NCBI GenBank assembly: GCA_020847395.1
Contig: JADLCD010000124.1
Location: forward strand, 1 to 64,000
Source: Chitinophagaceae bacterium
Lineage (GTDB): Bacteria; Bacteroidota; Bacteroidia; Chitinophagales; Chitinophagaceae
Reading direction: 5' to 3'
Length of the DNA stretch: 64,000 nucleotides
Both the position numbers and the translations under genes were made by a program. This document shows positions 15,945 through 26,646 of this stretch, piece after piece; position 1 is the first letter of the stretch, and the number at the start of each line of letters is the position of its first letter. The notes under the pieces were generated by a model. It saw only the letters and a list, made by a program, of their open reading frames with translations. It ran no database searches and had not been told where the DNA came from.

Positions 15945-18900
15945 GTGCTGCTGTCATTGCTGTTCCTTATAGTTTTGACTGCTGTATTAATCAACACTAC
16001 TTTTTTTCAAAATTTCCTGGTAAAAATAGCGGCTGATCAACTTTCAAAAAATCTCGAAACCCAGGTATCTGTCAGGCATGTAAATTTCGCGCTCTTCAAT
16101 ACCATGAATCTTGAAGGCGTATACATACAGGATCAGAACAAAAAAGATACACTGCTTTATGCCGGTAAAATAAAAGTGAATATCACTGATTGGTTTTTTG
16201 TAAAAGACCAGGCAGAAATTAAATACATAGCACTTGAAGATGCGATTGTAAATATGCATCGCACAGATTCGGTATGGAACTACACATTTTTGATTGATTA
16301 TTTTTCAAGCCCGTCAACAGGAACAAAGAAAAAGCAATTTGCATTACTGTTAGATAAAGTTGATTTAAAAAATATCAGCTTTAAAAGAATAGATGAATGG
16401 CGCGGGCAAGACCTGATGCTTTATTTAAAAGAACTTAATTTAACCGCAGACAAAATCAATTTTCAGCAAAAGCTTATTCATGTTGATGATCTTAACATAG
16501 ATGAACCTGTTTTTGCCATATACGATTATCCTGCGCTACGCCCTAAAAATCCAAAACTTATAGCTTTTAAAAATAAGATGGATGCTGCGCCAACTGCTTT
16601 TAATGAAGATGGCTGGGATATTGCCGTAAAGCAAATGGATATTACCAACGGCGCATTTAAAAGCGATAGAAAAACGCAGCGGGCAATCTATAATTATTTC
16701 GATGACAGCCACATTCACTTTTTTGCTATTAACGGTAATTTTAAAAAAGTGGCGCTTAACCACGACACACTCTCTGCCAATATAAAACTAAACACTAAAG
16801 AAAGGTCAGGATTTACGGTTAATGAGCTTACCTCCCAATTCAGGATGGAACCCGGCGCCATGATTTTTGATAAGCTTGATATTAAAACACCCTATAGCCA
16901 TCTCCGCAGGTATTATTCCATGCGCTATAATGATTTTGATGATGACATGCAATCATTCATCAGCAATGTTAAGCTTGATGGCAGGTTTTATAACAGTAAT
17001 GTACACACGAATGATATTGCATACTTTGCACCCGAATTAAAATCGTGGAATAAACTTATAAGAATAGATGGAGATGTAACAGGGACTATTGACAATCTTA
17101 AAGCTAACGACTTTGTTGCAGAAGCCGGCAGAAGCACCAGGCTTAACGGCAATTTAAAAATGCGGGGATTGCCTGATATAGATTCTACCTATATCGATTT
17201 CAGGGCGAACGATTTCAGAACGAATTACAGTGATGTGGTTGCGATAGTGCCTTCACTTAAAGAAATTACGGAGCCTGACATAAGCAAAATAACCGACCTG
17301 CGTTTTAAGGGAATCTTTACCGGTTTTCTCCGCGATTTTGTTACATATGGTACTATACAAACAAACCTTGGCTCCATTACGTCAGATCTTAATATGAAAA
17401 TACCAGCCAAAGGCGCGGTGAGGTATTCAGGCAAAATTTCAACCGATAAATTTGATGTAGGAAAATTGGTTGGGCAGGATAATGTAGGGCTGGTATCATT
17501 TTCAGGCGATGTTAAGGGAACAGGTTTCAGTTCATCTACCCTGGATGCGGAATTAGATGGAAAATTTTCTCAACTGCAATTCAATAATTATAATTACCAG
17601 GATATAGCCGTAAAAGGAAGAATGCAGAAAAAATTATTTAAGGGAGTAGTAAACGCGAAAGACCCCAATTTGATTATTGACCTGAATGGTGATATTAATT
17701 TTACCAGGGAAAAACCCGAGTTTAATTTTTTTGCAGATATACAGAGAAGCAACCTGCAAACTTTAGGATTTACCGCTGCTGATATGAACGTGATTGGAAA
17801 ATTCGACATGAATTTTAAGGGCGATAATATTGATAATTTTTTAGGAACTGTTTCGCTGTATGATGTGGCTGTTACAAAAAACAATCAAACCTTTGTATTT
17901 GATACGCTCACATTAAGCTCGCATGAAGTTGACAGGCAAAAAATATTGCAACTGCGCAATACGGAAGCTTCGGCTTTTCTTATGGGCAACTTTACTATTC
18001 GTGAATTGCCCGATGTTGTAAAACAGTTTTTGAATAAATACTATCCTGCTTATATTCCTCCGCCTAAAAAAGCTATTAAAGACCAGAACTTTCTTTTCCA
18101 GCTTGATGTAAAAAATATAGACCAGTATCTAACCCTCGTTAATCCTGCGCTTAAAGGCTTTAATAATAGTACAGTTGTTGGTTCGCTTAATTCACAAACC
18201 AACTTAATGGCTATCAGTGCCATGATACCATATGCATCGTATAAAAATATTGGCGTTCAGGATTTTCGGTTAACCGGCATAGGTAATATGGATAGTTTAA
18301 AAGTAACCGGCGTTATAGGCAATACCATTGTAAACGACAGCCTTCAGTTTCCCGGAAGTAAAATCACCATCGCATCTGCCAATAATGTTTCTCAATTAAA
18401 TATCAGCACTGCTGCAACACAAACCATCAATGATGCAAGGCTGTCTGCTATTATTACCAATTTGCAGGATGGTGTTAAAATTCATCTTGACCCATCAAGT
18501 ATTGTATTGAATGATAAAACATGGAAGATAGATGATGGCGGAGAGTTGACTTTGAGTAAAACGTATGTAGATGCTAAAAATGTAAAATTCAGTAATGGCG
18601 ACCAGGAAGTATCTGTAGTAACCCGCCATTCAGATGTTGGCACATGGGATGATATTGTGGTGGAATTGAAAAAAGTAAACATTGGCGACTTTATGCCCTT
18701 TGTTGCAAAGCAACCCAAATTGCAGGGCGTTGCTACAGGCGCTGTTACATTTGAAGATGCTTTTCGCAATATGTATATTTCTGCCAATCTTAAAGCAGAA
18801 CAATTTCATCTTGAAGATGATTCTATTGGTGTGGTTGATATTACAGGTGCATGGGATGATAAAAACAGGAAGGCTACTTATGAAGTCATTTCAAGCAACC

Positions 18901-20732
18901 CCAATTATAATTTCAGTATAGCAGGTTCTTATGATGCTTCAGATTCATTGAGCCAGCAAATAAATGCAGGCGCTAATTTTGAAAATACCAGTATTCATTT
19001 TCTCGAAAAATACCTGAATGTTGTATTCAGCGATATGAAAGGTTTGGCAACAGGTAACCTGCATATGGTTGGTAAGGTGAGCAGTCCTGACTATGTGGGT
19101 ACGGTAAATGTAAAAAATGGAGGATTAAAAGTTGATTACACGCAATGCTATTACACTTTTGACAGCGCCAGTTTTATTTTTTCGCCAGGCAAAATTGATT
19201 TTGGTACTATAATCGTGCACGACACGCTTCACCACCGTGCAGGAACGCCTGCTAATTATGGCACGCTTACCGGGAATATTGAACATAGTAATTTCAAAGA
19301 TTTTGTATACAATATCAACATCAATACAAATCGTTTGTTATTGTTGAATACCACCCGTGCCGATAACAGTACATTTTATGGTAAAGCCATTGGTAAGGCA
19401 AATTTCAGACTACGGGGACCAGATGATGATATGCGCATGTCTATAACCGGTGAACCGGTTGACAGCTCAAGTATCTATATCACTTCATCTTCATCAAAAG
19501 AAAGCGCAGATGCTGATTATATTATCTGGAAAAAATACGGGCGGGAAATGAACCTTGATTCGTTGGGCGGTTTATCTTCTGAAATGAATATTGACCTTAA
19601 CCTTACCGCTAATAATTTTACCCGCATGTTTATGGTGCTTGATGAAGTTACCGGCGATATTATTGAGGCCACAGGAAAAGGAAATCTTGTAATGAAAACC
19701 GGCACCAATGCCCCCTTCACCATAAATGGTAAGTATACTATTGACCGGGGATTTTACAGGTTCAGTTTCCAGGAAATATTTAAAAAACCATTTGTTTTAA
19801 TGCCCGATGAAGGCAGCTATATCCGGTGGGATGGCGACCCTTACCAGGCTGAAATTAATCTTAAAGCAAAATATTCCGCAACCGATGTTAAGTTAAGCTC
19901 CTTATATTCACAACAGGGGCAAACAAGCGATCCTGAAGTTAGCAGGCTGAAAGGCGAAAGAACGGATGTAGATGTATTATGTACATTAACCGGCTCCCTG
20001 GGAAGACCTGATATTCGTTTTGAAATAAGCCTGCCGGGCAATAGTGATGTAAGAAACAGTCAGCGATTACTGGGAGATTTTGCACGTATAAACAATGATG
20101 ATAACGAGAAAAATAAACAGGTTGCCTACCTGATTGTTTTTAAAAGTTTTGCGCCCATCGGGCAATACAATGTTCAACAGGCAGATGCCACCACATTTGC
20201 GTTTAATACAATTACCGAATATATATCAGGGTATTTAAGCAGTTCTCTTAAAACCCTGCTATACGGGTTGTTTAAAGATCCTAATCTCTCTATAAGTTTT
20301 AATTATACAAGAGCATCTATTGATCCTACAGGTACAGGAACCGGGTTAGGCAATACCGTTAATCTTACACGCGATAATATCAGCCTGCAGTTTATTAAAT
20401 CATTATTGAATGATAAACTGGTAATAACTTTTGGCAGTGATTTTAACTTTATAAGCAGCGGATCGCAGGCTGCATTAAATGCACAAAATACCAGCTTCCT
20501 GTTTTTACCGGATGTTACTGCTGAATATAAAATCACTCCCGATGGTAAATTCAGGGTCAGTTGTTTTTACAGAAGCAATTTTGACGCACTATCTACTACG
20601 GGTAAACGAAACCGCGCCGGGGGAAGCATTTCTTTCAGAACAGAGTTTGACCCGGAAAATCTAAAAAAGAAAAAAGAGCAGGCAAGAAAGAATGAAAATT
20701 CACCTGACTCCACTGTTGTAAAAATTTTTTAG
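15945..20732 (+). CDS. TamB-like translocation/assembly module protein (DUF490)
   Basis: A 1595-aa protein anchored by one N-terminal helix (LLFLIVLTAVLIN), followed by about 1,450 residues of repetitive beta-helical sequence facing the periplasm. The last 350 residues match the DUF490 (TamB) domain: NLVMKTGTNAPFTINGKYTIDRG, the SYIRWDGDPYQAEINLKAKY stretch and LLSDFARI-like blocks, ending with a basic Lys-rich tail. TamB-type proteins bridge inner and outer membrane and help lipid or barrel transport. There is no ATG in the 5' part; the frame is open back to 15906, so GTG 15945 or an upstream CTG at 15915 must start it. Its TamA partner is not in the window. Confidence 0.9.
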   Translation: MLLSLLFLIVLTAVLINTTFFQNFLVKIAADQLSKNLETQVSVRHVNFALFNTMNLEGVYIQDQNKKDTLLYAGKIKVNITDWFFVKDQAEIKYIALEDAIVNMHRTDSVWNYTFLIDYFSSPSTGTKKKQFALLLDKVDLKNISFKRIDEWRGQDLMLYLKELNLTADKINFQQKLIHVDDLNIDEPVFAIYDYPALRPKNPKLIAFKNKMDAAPTAFNEDGWDIAVKQMDITNGAFKSDRKTQRAIYNYFDDSHIHFFAINGNFKKVALNHDTLSANIKLNTKERSGFTVNELTSQFRMEPGAMIFDKLDIKTPYSHLRRYYSMRYNDFDDDMQSFISNVKLDGRFYNSNVHTNDIAYFAPELKSWNKLIRIDGDVTGTIDNLKANDFVAEAGRSTRLNGNLKMRGLPDIDSTYIDFRANDFRTNYSDVVAIVPSLKEITEPDISKITDLRFKGIFTGFLRDFVTYGTIQTNLGSITSDLNMKIPAKGAVRYSGKISTDKFDVGKLVGQDNVGLVSFSGDVKGTGFSSSTLDAELDGKFSQLQFNNYNYQDIAVKGRMQKKLFKGVVNAKDPNLIIDLNGDINFTREKPEFNFFADIQRSNLQTLGFTAADMNVIGKFDMNFKGDNIDNFLGTVSLYDVAVTKNNQTFVFDTLTLSSHEVDRQKILQLRNTEASAFLMGNFTIRELPDVVKQFLNKYYPAYIPPPKKAIKDQNFLFQLDVKNIDQYLTLVNPALKGFNNSTVVGSLNSQTNLMAISAMIPYASYKNIGVQDFRLTGIGNMDSLKVTGVIGNTIVNDSLQFPGSKITIASANNVSQLNISTAATQTINDARLSAIITNLQDGVKIHLDPSSIVLNDKTWKIDDGGELTLSKTYVDAKNVKFSNGDQEVSVVTRHSDVGTWDDIVVELKKVNIGDFMPFVAKQPKLQGVATGAVTFEDAFRNMYISANLKAEQFHLEDDSIGVVDITGAWDDKNRKATYEVISSNPNYNFSIAGSYDASDSLSQQINAGANFENTSIHFLEKYLNVVFSDMKGLATGNLHMVGKVSSPDYVGTVNVKNGGLKVDYTQCYYTFDSASFIFSPGKIDFGTIIVHDTLHHRAGTPANYGTLTGNIEHSNFKDFVYNININTNRLLLLNTTRADNSTFYGKAIGKANFRLRGPDDDMRMSITGEPVDSSSIYITSSSSKESADADYIIWKKYGREMNLDSLGGLSSEMNIDLNLTANNFTRMFMVLDEVTGDIIEATGKGNLVMKTGTNAPFTINGKYTIDRGFYRFSFQEIFKKPFVLMPDEGSYIRWDGDPYQAEINLKAKYSATDVKLSSLYSQQGQTSDPEVSRLKGERTDVDVLCTLTGSLGRPDIRFEISLPGNSDVRNSQRLLGDFARINNDDNEKNKQVAYLIVFKSFAPIGQYNVQQADATTFAFNTITEYISGYLSSSLKTLLYGLFKDPNLSISFNYTRASIDPTGTGTGLGNTVNLTRDNISLQFIKSLLNDKLVITFGSDFNFISSGSQAALNAQNTSFLFLPDVTAEYKITPDGKFRVSCFYRSNFDALSTTGKRNRAGGSISFRTEFDPENLKKKKEQARKNENSPDSTVVKIF

Positions 20733-20960
20733 ATGACCAGGTTTATTTTAACCGGTTACTTGCAATAAAAACAGGCGCCTCAACTCCTTTTTCAGAAAAA
20801 ATACAACGGGGAAAAACGTACAATTATTTTCGCTCATTTAGAAACTAATATTTCATTTATAAGTTGTTTTATATCGTCGCCACCTCAAAATATTAATTAG
20901 CCTGCTGATGAGAAAGCTATAAAAAAACCTTACTTTCCAATATCATAATTCCAACGCTGT

Positions 20961-23009
20961 ATGATTAACAGAATAATTATTGCTTTGTATTTTTTATTAC
21001 TGCCAATATTCCTTTTATCTCAATCACAGCTACCTATAAACGCTGCAATAAGCCCGCAACAATGGATTACCCAAATTTTTGCCAAAGGCAAACTACCACC
21101 GTTTTCGTTTGAATATAACGGTCAGGCTTCAGCCGGGTTTATAAAAAAATGGAAGTATAATATGATTAAAGAAAACAGCGCCGGCGCTGATGAAATAACC
21201 TATACCGTTTCATATACCGACCCTGCAAGTAAACTGCAGGTTGTTTGTAATATAAAAGGATTTAAAAAATTTCAGTCGGTAGAATGGGTATTGCATTTTA
21301 CTAATGGCAGCAGCGGCAATAGTGCACAAATAAAAAATATAAAAGCGGTTGATATCAGCCTGCAATATCCTGGCGCAACTTCGTTTAACCTTTACCGTAG
21401 TGAAGGCAGCGACCATACCATCAATGATTTTCGTTTGCACAAAGTTTTACTGCAACCCGGCAGTAACCAGCATATGGAACCGGAAGGCGGAAGGTCATCC
21501 GATAAAACCGCTTTCCCTTTTTTGAATATAGAAGCAGAAGGTAAGGGCGGCGTTATTGCTGCAATTGGCTGGACGGGCACCTGGTTTGCGGATATACAGC
21601 ATAACAACAAGCAGGCTTTCACGCTGCAATCAGGCATGAGAAGTATTGACTTGTTCCTCTATCCCGGGGAATCTATACGAACACCGATGATTGCTTTATT
21701 ATTCTGGCAGGGAAATAATTTCATTAAAGGCCATAATACATTCAGGCAATTTGTATTGGCGCATCATAGCAGAAAAATAAATGGTCGATTTGCAGAATAT
21801 CCACTTTCCGGCGGGTTTGAATGGGGCGACCCAGCGCCTTGTAATGAATACACCTGCCTCACAGAAGAAATGGCAATTGCGTTCATTAAGCGCTATAAAC
21901 AATTTGGTATAATGCCGGAAGTATTCTGGTTAGATGCAGGCTGGTATGCAGGCGCAGGCGGGCCTGATTTCAGCGGCGCCAACTGGGCGAATAAAGTTGG
22001 TACATGGCGGGTAGATACTACCCGTTTTCCCAGGGGGTTTAAACCAATATCAGATGCTGCACATAAAACAGGCGCAAAATTTATGGTATGGTTTGAACCG
22101 GAAAGAGTGATGAAAAATTCGGAATGGGCAACACAATTTCCACAGTGGATGCTGAAACGAAATAATGACGCCAATACATTTTTGTTTGATTTGAGTAATA
22201 AAGAAGCCCGTGAATGGCTGAGCAAATACATAGGCGATTTTTTAGAACAGAACGGCATTGATTATTACCGCCAGGATTTTAATATGCATGCCCTTCCCTA
22301 CTGGGAAGCCAATGATGAAGCTGGCAGAAAAGGCATGAAAGAAATCAGGTACATTGAAGGGCTGTATGCCTATTGGGATTATTTATTGAATCGTTTTCCA
22401 AACCTGCTGATTGATAATTGTGCAAGTGGGGGTCGCCGCCTCGATTTAGAAACCACCACCCGCAGCGCACCGCTATGGCGCACCGATTATCAATATGGTG
22501 AACCCAACGGGTATCAAAATCATACTTATGGTTTAAATTTTTATTTACCATTGCACGGTACGGGTGTATTTGGTTTTGATGAATACAGTTTTCATTCAGC
22601 GCTAAGCAGCGCAATGGTAATTAATTGGGATTTAACCGGTATGCAGGGTAATATTGGTGATATGCAAAAATATGTGCAGCAGTTTAAAGAGCTGCGTTCT
22701 TATTATTATGATGATTATTATCCTTTAACCGGATTGGGAGATTTAATTACGATGGAGGTATGGATGGCTTATCAACTCAACAGAACTGCTGATCACTCGG
22801 GCGTGGTAGTAGCATTCAGAAGAAAGGACAATAAAAATGAAAAACTAAGCGTAAAGTTAAACGGACTTGATGGCGACGGCAATTACGATATCACCAATAT
22901 GCACGATAACAGTATTATTAAAAAAACAGGAAAAGAAATGATGGAAGGGTTTGAACTGGAACTAAAAAAAGCACCAGGTTCGTTGGTACTGAAGTATAAA
23001 AGACAATAA
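20961..23009 (+). CDS. GH36-family alpha-galactosidase, secreted
   Basis: A 682-aa enzyme that removes alpha-linked galactose from oligosaccharides or galactomannan. A signal peptide (MINRIIIALYFLLLPIFLLS) leads it to the periplasm. A beta-sandwich domain spans about residues 30-290 and a TIM barrel about 290-610. Motifs of the family are WFEPERV, the nucleophile Asp439 in YRQDFN and the acid/base Asp509 in WRTDYQ, with NCASGGRRLD between; the 70-residue spacing equals that of well-studied GH36 enzymes. A C-terminal beta domain closes it. It is a single gene with a 228-bp upstream gap in which I see nothing definite. Confidence 0.92.
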   Translation: MINRIIIALYFLLLPIFLLSQSQLPINAAISPQQWITQIFAKGKLPPFSFEYNGQASAGFIKKWKYNMIKENSAGADEITYTVSYTDPASKLQVVCNIKGFKKFQSVEWVLHFTNGSSGNSAQIKNIKAVDISLQYPGATSFNLYRSEGSDHTINDFRLHKVLLQPGSNQHMEPEGGRSSDKTAFPFLNIEAEGKGGVIAAIGWTGTWFADIQHNNKQAFTLQSGMRSIDLFLYPGESIRTPMIALLFWQGNNFIKGHNTFRQFVLAHHSRKINGRFAEYPLSGGFEWGDPAPCNEYTCLTEEMAIAFIKRYKQFGIMPEVFWLDAGWYAGAGGPDFSGANWANKVGTWRVDTTRFPRGFKPISDAAHKTGAKFMVWFEPERVMKNSEWATQFPQWMLKRNNDANTFLFDLSNKEAREWLSKYIGDFLEQNGIDYYRQDFNMHALPYWEANDEAGRKGMKEIRYIEGLYAYWDYLLNRFPNLLIDNCASGGRRLDLETTTRSAPLWRTDYQYGEPNGYQNHTYGLNFYLPLHGTGVFGFDEYSFHSALSSAMVINWDLTGMQGNIGDMQKYVQQFKELRSYYYDDYYPLTGLGDLITMEVWMAYQLNRTADHSGVVVAFRRKDNKNEKLSVKLNGLDGDGNYDITNMHDNSIIKKTGKEMMEGFELELKKAPGSLVLKYKRQ

Positions 23010-23092
23010 GCGGTACGTTGTATAACCATACACGCACATCAGGTGCAAGTCATTATTTTAAATTAACAATTCGACGGAAAGTAGTTAATAAA

Positions 23093-23218
23093 ATTTTGAA
23101 GGGTGCATTTCAAATTGTCGCATTGGGCTTCATGTGGGCAGTGAAGACACTGCCCACGGCAGGCGCCCTGGCTGGTGTCTCACCAGCCAGCGACAATTTG
23201 GAATGCACCCATTTTGAA
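23093..23218. mobile_element. MITE copy 1 (110 bp element at 23101-23210 plus 8-bp target duplication)
   Basis: The element begins GGGTGCATTTCAAATTG and ends with its complement; the 21-bp terminal repeats (23101-23121 and 23190-23210) differ at one position. The 8-bp sequence ATTTTGAA flanks it on both sides (23093-23100 and 23211-23218). Inside are two hairpins: GTGGGCAGTG-AAGA-CACTGCCCAC (23134-23157) and TGGCTGGTG-TCT-CACCAGCCA (23169-23189). It has no coding capacity. A second copy lies in the opposite orientation at 47210-47317. The flanking gap from the GH36 stop to tRNA-Arg holds no gene. Confidence 0.88.
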
Positions 23219-23436
23219 AACAAAAGATCGTCTCTCTTTTCTCAAATCTACATCATCTTTATATGGCACAAACTTTAATTACAACCTTTGATTCTCCGCC
23301 TACCGCAGAGTCCTGCCAGCACATATAGCCTGGAGGAGAGAGTCCGCGGAGAAACCCTCACTCTGAGGAGAAGTAAAGGATAGTTCAATCAAACTAAAAT
23401 AAAGTCAGCTATCAAAGTAAATGCAGTTCTTTATAG

Positions 23437-23470
23437 CATAAAAATAAAAGGTCGCTGATTTTCAGCGACC
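23437..23470 (-). terminator. Terminator of tRNA-Arg
   Basis: GGTCGCTGA-ttt-TCAGCGACC forms a 9-bp stem; on the minus strand it is followed by TTTTATTTTTATG. It sits 15 bp after the tRNA 3' end. Confidence 0.85.
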
Positions 23471-23484
23471 TCTGCAAAATTTAG

Positions 23485-23558
<74 letters not shown>

Positions 23559-23617
23559 TTTTTTAAGGCTGCAAAGATAATTTTTTTTAGTTTGCATCCA
23601 AACACTAATTACTGCAT

Positions 23618-24295
23618 ATGGATGTAAAGATTGAAGAAAGTTGGAAAGAAGCCTTAAAAGATGAATTTGCAAAACCGTATTTTGAACAAATCGTTTTTTT
23701 CCTTAAAACAGAACGACTTGCAGGTAAAACCATTTATCCCCCCGGCCCGCTCATCTTTAATGCGTTTCAGCAAACACCATTCAATAAAGTAAAAGTAGTT
23801 ATTATAGGGCAAGACCCTTATCACGGTCCCGGCCAGGCACATGGCTTATGCTTTTCTGTTCAGGATGGCGTGCCACCGCCCCCATCGCTTGTAAATATTT
23901 ATAAAGAAATTCAATCCGATACCGGCGTAACAATGGATATTAAAAAAGGTAACCTTACCTATTGGGCGCAACAAGGTGTATTATTACTCAATGCATCGCT
24001 AACGGTAAGGGCTAACGAAGCCAACAGTCACTCTAAAATAGGCTGGACAACATTTACAGATGCCGTAATACAAAAAATTGTACAGGAAAAATCAGGAATA
24101 GTTTTTTTATTATGGGGAAAATTTGCGCAGGAAAAACAAATTTTAATCGACGAAACAAAACACCATGTTTTAAAAGCTGCACACCCTTCGCCGCTTTCTG
24201 CACATAACGGATTTTTCGGTTGCAAACATTTTTCCAAAACAAATGAATATTTAATTAAACAGGGGCAGGATCCTATTGACTGGAAAATATCATAA
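23618..24295 (+). CDS. ung: Uracil-DNA glycosylase, family 1
   Basis: A 225-aa cytosolic enzyme that removes uracil from DNA and starts base excision repair. The water-activating motif [13 protein letters not shown] places the catalytic Asp at residue 66. [10 protein letters not shown] is the uracil-specificity region and [13 protein letters not shown] carries the catalytic His and the leucine/serine minor-groove loop. Length is typical. It begins 60 bp after the tRNA-Arg gene on the other strand and appears monocistronic. Confidence 0.97.
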   Translation: MDVKIEESWKEALKDEFAKPYFEQIVFFLKTERLAGKTIYPPGPLIFNAFQQTPFNKVKVVIIGQDPYHGPGQAHGLCFSVQDGVPPPPSLVNIYKEIQSDTGVTMDIKKGNLTYWAQQGVLLLNASLTVRANEANSHSKIGWTTFTDAVIQKIVQEKSGIVFLLWGKFAQEKQILIDETKHHVLKAAHPSPLSAHNGFFGCKHFSKTNEYLIKQGQDPIDWKIS

Positions 24296-24469
24296 TAAAT
24301 AAATTTTTTTTTTATTGTTGAGCCGGCTACAGTACTACTATTAAGCTTCAATTGCGTCGCACCCTTCATCGTTCTGTACTTTATTCAGCAACAAACCCTC
24401 CTGTATTTATGCACTCATAATATCTGCATTTTATAGTATACTCTCATATAAACGCTATAAATTGCAACC

Positions 24470-25363
24470 ATGTCAACACAAAATTTATCCGCAGGCGCAC
24501 GCTTCAAAAAAGCCATGCAGGAAGAAAACCCTTTGCAAATTGTTGGAACAATAAATGCCAATCATGCATTACTTGCTACACAATCCGGCTTCAAAGCAAT
24601 TTATCTTTCAGGTGGCGGTGTTGCAGCAGGCTCTTTGGGTATTCCTGATCTTGGTATTACAACACTTGAAGATGTTTTAACAGACATTAACCGTATCACC
24701 AATGTTACAGCCACACCCCTGCTTGTAGATATTGATACAGGATTTGGTCCTTCTGCATTTAATGTGGCAAGAACAGTTAAATCACTTATTAAAGCTGGTG
24801 CAGGCGCATTACATATTGAAGACCAGGTAGGCGCCAAACGCTGTGGTCACCGCCCGGGAAAAGAAATTGTAAGCAAAGATGAAATGGTTGACAGAATTAA
24901 AGCTGCGGCAGATGCAAGAACAGACCAGGATTTTGTAATAGGTGCAAGAACAGATGCTTTAGCCAGTGAAGGCCTGGAAAAAGCGCTGGAAAGAGCCGTA
25001 GCTTACAAAGAAGCAGGCGCTGATTTTATTTTTGCTGAAGCGGTAAAAGAATTAAGCCAGTACAGTGCGTTTGTTAAAGCCACAGGTATTCCGGTGCTTG
25101 CCAATATAACCGAATTTGGTATGACGCCAATGTGGACAGTTGGAGAATTAAAAAATGCCGGTGCAGGATTAATATTATATCCGCTATCCGCTTTCAGGGC
25201 TGCTAACAAAGCAGCATTGAATGTTTTTAATACCATCAGGAAAGAAGGTACGCAAAAAAATGTTCTTGATACAATGCAAACAAGAACTGAGCTATATGAA
25301 AGCATAGGATATCACGCCTTTGAACAAAAATTAGATACACTTTTTTCAAAGCATAAATCATAA
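24470..25363 (+). CDS. prpB: 2-methylisocitrate lyase
   Basis: A 297-aa enzyme of the isocitrate lyase superfamily. It splits 2-methylisocitrate into pyruvate and succinate, the last step of the methylcitrate cycle. The active-site loop KRCGHR contains the catalytic Cys near residue 124. VDIDTGFG and IEDQ are Mg-binding signatures, and [13 protein letters not shown] is the N-terminal substrate loop. The next gene, prpC, starts after 3 bases, so the two are clearly co-transcribed. The 174-bp upstream gap is AT-rich and shows no certain operator. Confidence 0.95.
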   Translation: MSTQNLSAGARFKKAMQEENPLQIVGTINANHALLATQSGFKAIYLSGGGVAAGSLGIPDLGITTLEDVLTDINRITNVTATPLLVDIDTGFGPSAFNVARTVKSLIKAGAGALHIEDQVGAKRCGHRPGKEIVSKDEMVDRIKAAADARTDQDFVIGARTDALASEGLEKALERAVAYKEAGADFIFAEAVKELSQYSAFVKATGIPVLANITEFGMTPMWTVGELKNAGAGLILYPLSAFRAANKAALNVFNTIRKEGTQKNVLDTMQTRTELYESIGYHAFEQKLDTLFSKHKS

Positions 25364-25366
25364 CAT

Positions 25367-26524
25367 ATGAGTACAGATAATACAGTTGCAGGGTTTAAAC
25401 CTAAAAAAAGTGTAGCGCTGTCTGGTATTGCAGCAGGTAATACTGCACTTTGCACAGTTGGTAAAAGTGGTAATGATTTACACTACCGGGGTTACGATAT
25501 ACTTGATCTTGCTGAAAAAGCAGATTTTGAAGAAACCGCATACCTGCTTATTCATGGCAGCCTTCCTACAGAATCACAGTTTACAGCATATAAAAATAAA
25601 TTACGTTCGCTAAGAGGGTTGCCGGCTGTAGCTAAAAACATATTGGAACAAATTCCCGCAGCGGCACACCCTATGGACGTACTGCGCACCTATACCTCTG
25701 CGTTAGGAATCATATCACCCGAAAAAGAAGATCATAACCAGGCGGGAGCTAAGGATATTGCTGATAAATTACTGGCTTCCTATAGCTCTGCATTACTATA
25801 TTGGTATCATTTTTCGCACAACGGAAAAAAAATAGAAGTAGAAACAGATGATGATAATATTGGTGCGCATTTTCTGCATTTACTCCATGGCAAAAAAGCT
25901 TCGGAAGGCTGGCAAAAGGCAATGCAGATATCATTGAACTTATATGCTGAACATGAATTTAACGCGTCAACTTTTACGGCAAGAGTTATTGCAGGCACAG
26001 GTTCAGATATATACGCTGCCATAACCGGTGCTATCGGCGCTTTACGCGGACCAAAACATGGTGGTGCAAACGAAGTAGCATACGATATACAAAGCAGGTA
26101 TACATCACCGGAAGAAGCGGCTGCTGATATTAAAACAAGACTTGAACGCAAAGAAGTTATCATTGGCTTTGGTCACCCGGTATATACCGTTTCTGATCCA
26201 AGAAATAAAGTGATCAAAGAAGTAGCACATAAGCTCGCAGAAGAAGCAGGAAATACATTATTATACCGCATTGCTGAAAAGCTGGAATCGTTGATGTGGA
26301 ATGAAAAGAAAATGTTTCCTAACCTGGATTGGTTTTCTGCTGTATCATATCATTTAATGGGCGTGCCTACGCTTTTCTTCACACCACTATTTGTAATATC
26401 ACGTATTACCGGTTGGAGTGCACATGTTATTGAACAGAGGCAGGACGGCAAGATCATACGCCCAAGTGCAAATTATACAGGCCCGGAGAACAGGGAGTTT
26501 GTGGAAAGAAAAGAGAGGATTTGA
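25367..26524 (+). CDS. prpC: 2-methylcitrate synthase
   Basis: A 385-aa citrate-synthase-family enzyme that condenses propionyl-CoA with oxaloacetate to form 2-methylcitrate. The family's catalytic residues are seen in GPKHGGANE and [13 protein letters not shown] (His pair) and in the region [20 protein letters not shown] near the end. Length and its place right after prpB favour methylcitrate synthase over ordinary citrate synthase. The stop codon overlaps the first seven-base repeat of the downstream array. Confidence 0.94.
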   Translation: MSTDNTVAGFKPKKSVALSGIAAGNTALCTVGKSGNDLHYRGYDILDLAEKADFEETAYLLIHGSLPTESQFTAYKNKLRSLRGLPAVAKNILEQIPAAAHPMDVLRTYTSALGIISPEKEDHNQAGAKDIADKLLASYSSALLYWYHFSHNGKKIEVETDDDNIGAHFLHLLHGKKASEGWQKAMQISLNLYAEHEFNASTFTARVIAGTGSDIYAAITGAIGALRGPKHGGANEVAYDIQSRYTSPEEAAADIKTRLERKEVIIGFGHPVYTVSDPRNKVIKEVAHKLAEEAGNTLLYRIAEKLESLMWNEKKMFPNLDWFSAVSYHLMGVPTLFFTPLFVISRITGWSAHVIEQRQDGKIIRPSANYTGPENREFVERKERI

Positions 26525-26586
26525 GATTTCTGATTTCTGATTTGAGATTTCTGATTTGAGATTTGAGATTTCTGATTTGAGATTTT
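26524..26586 (+). repeat. Seven-base repeat array, left flank of the four-helix-bundle gene
   Basis: Nine consecutive seven-base units of form WGATTTN (AGATTTC, TGATTTC, TGATTTG and so on) in exact register. The first unit starts in the prpC stop codon. The mirror-image array stands on the far side of the next gene at 27046-27101. Confidence 0.85.
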
Positions 26587-26646
26587 AAATCAGGAGAAGC
26601 GCACAAATTGGAAGAGGCTAAATATTTTTTGCTTAAATGCCGATCT

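Noticed and set aside
23018-23278. 86-codon plus-strand reading frame
   Set aside because: It runs through the MITE, its hairpins and one target duplication; no homology-like pattern.
23290-23360. TTCTCCGC...GCGGAGAA inverted repeat
   Set aside because: Only eight bases pair over a long spacing; could be a decayed repeat but evidence is thin.
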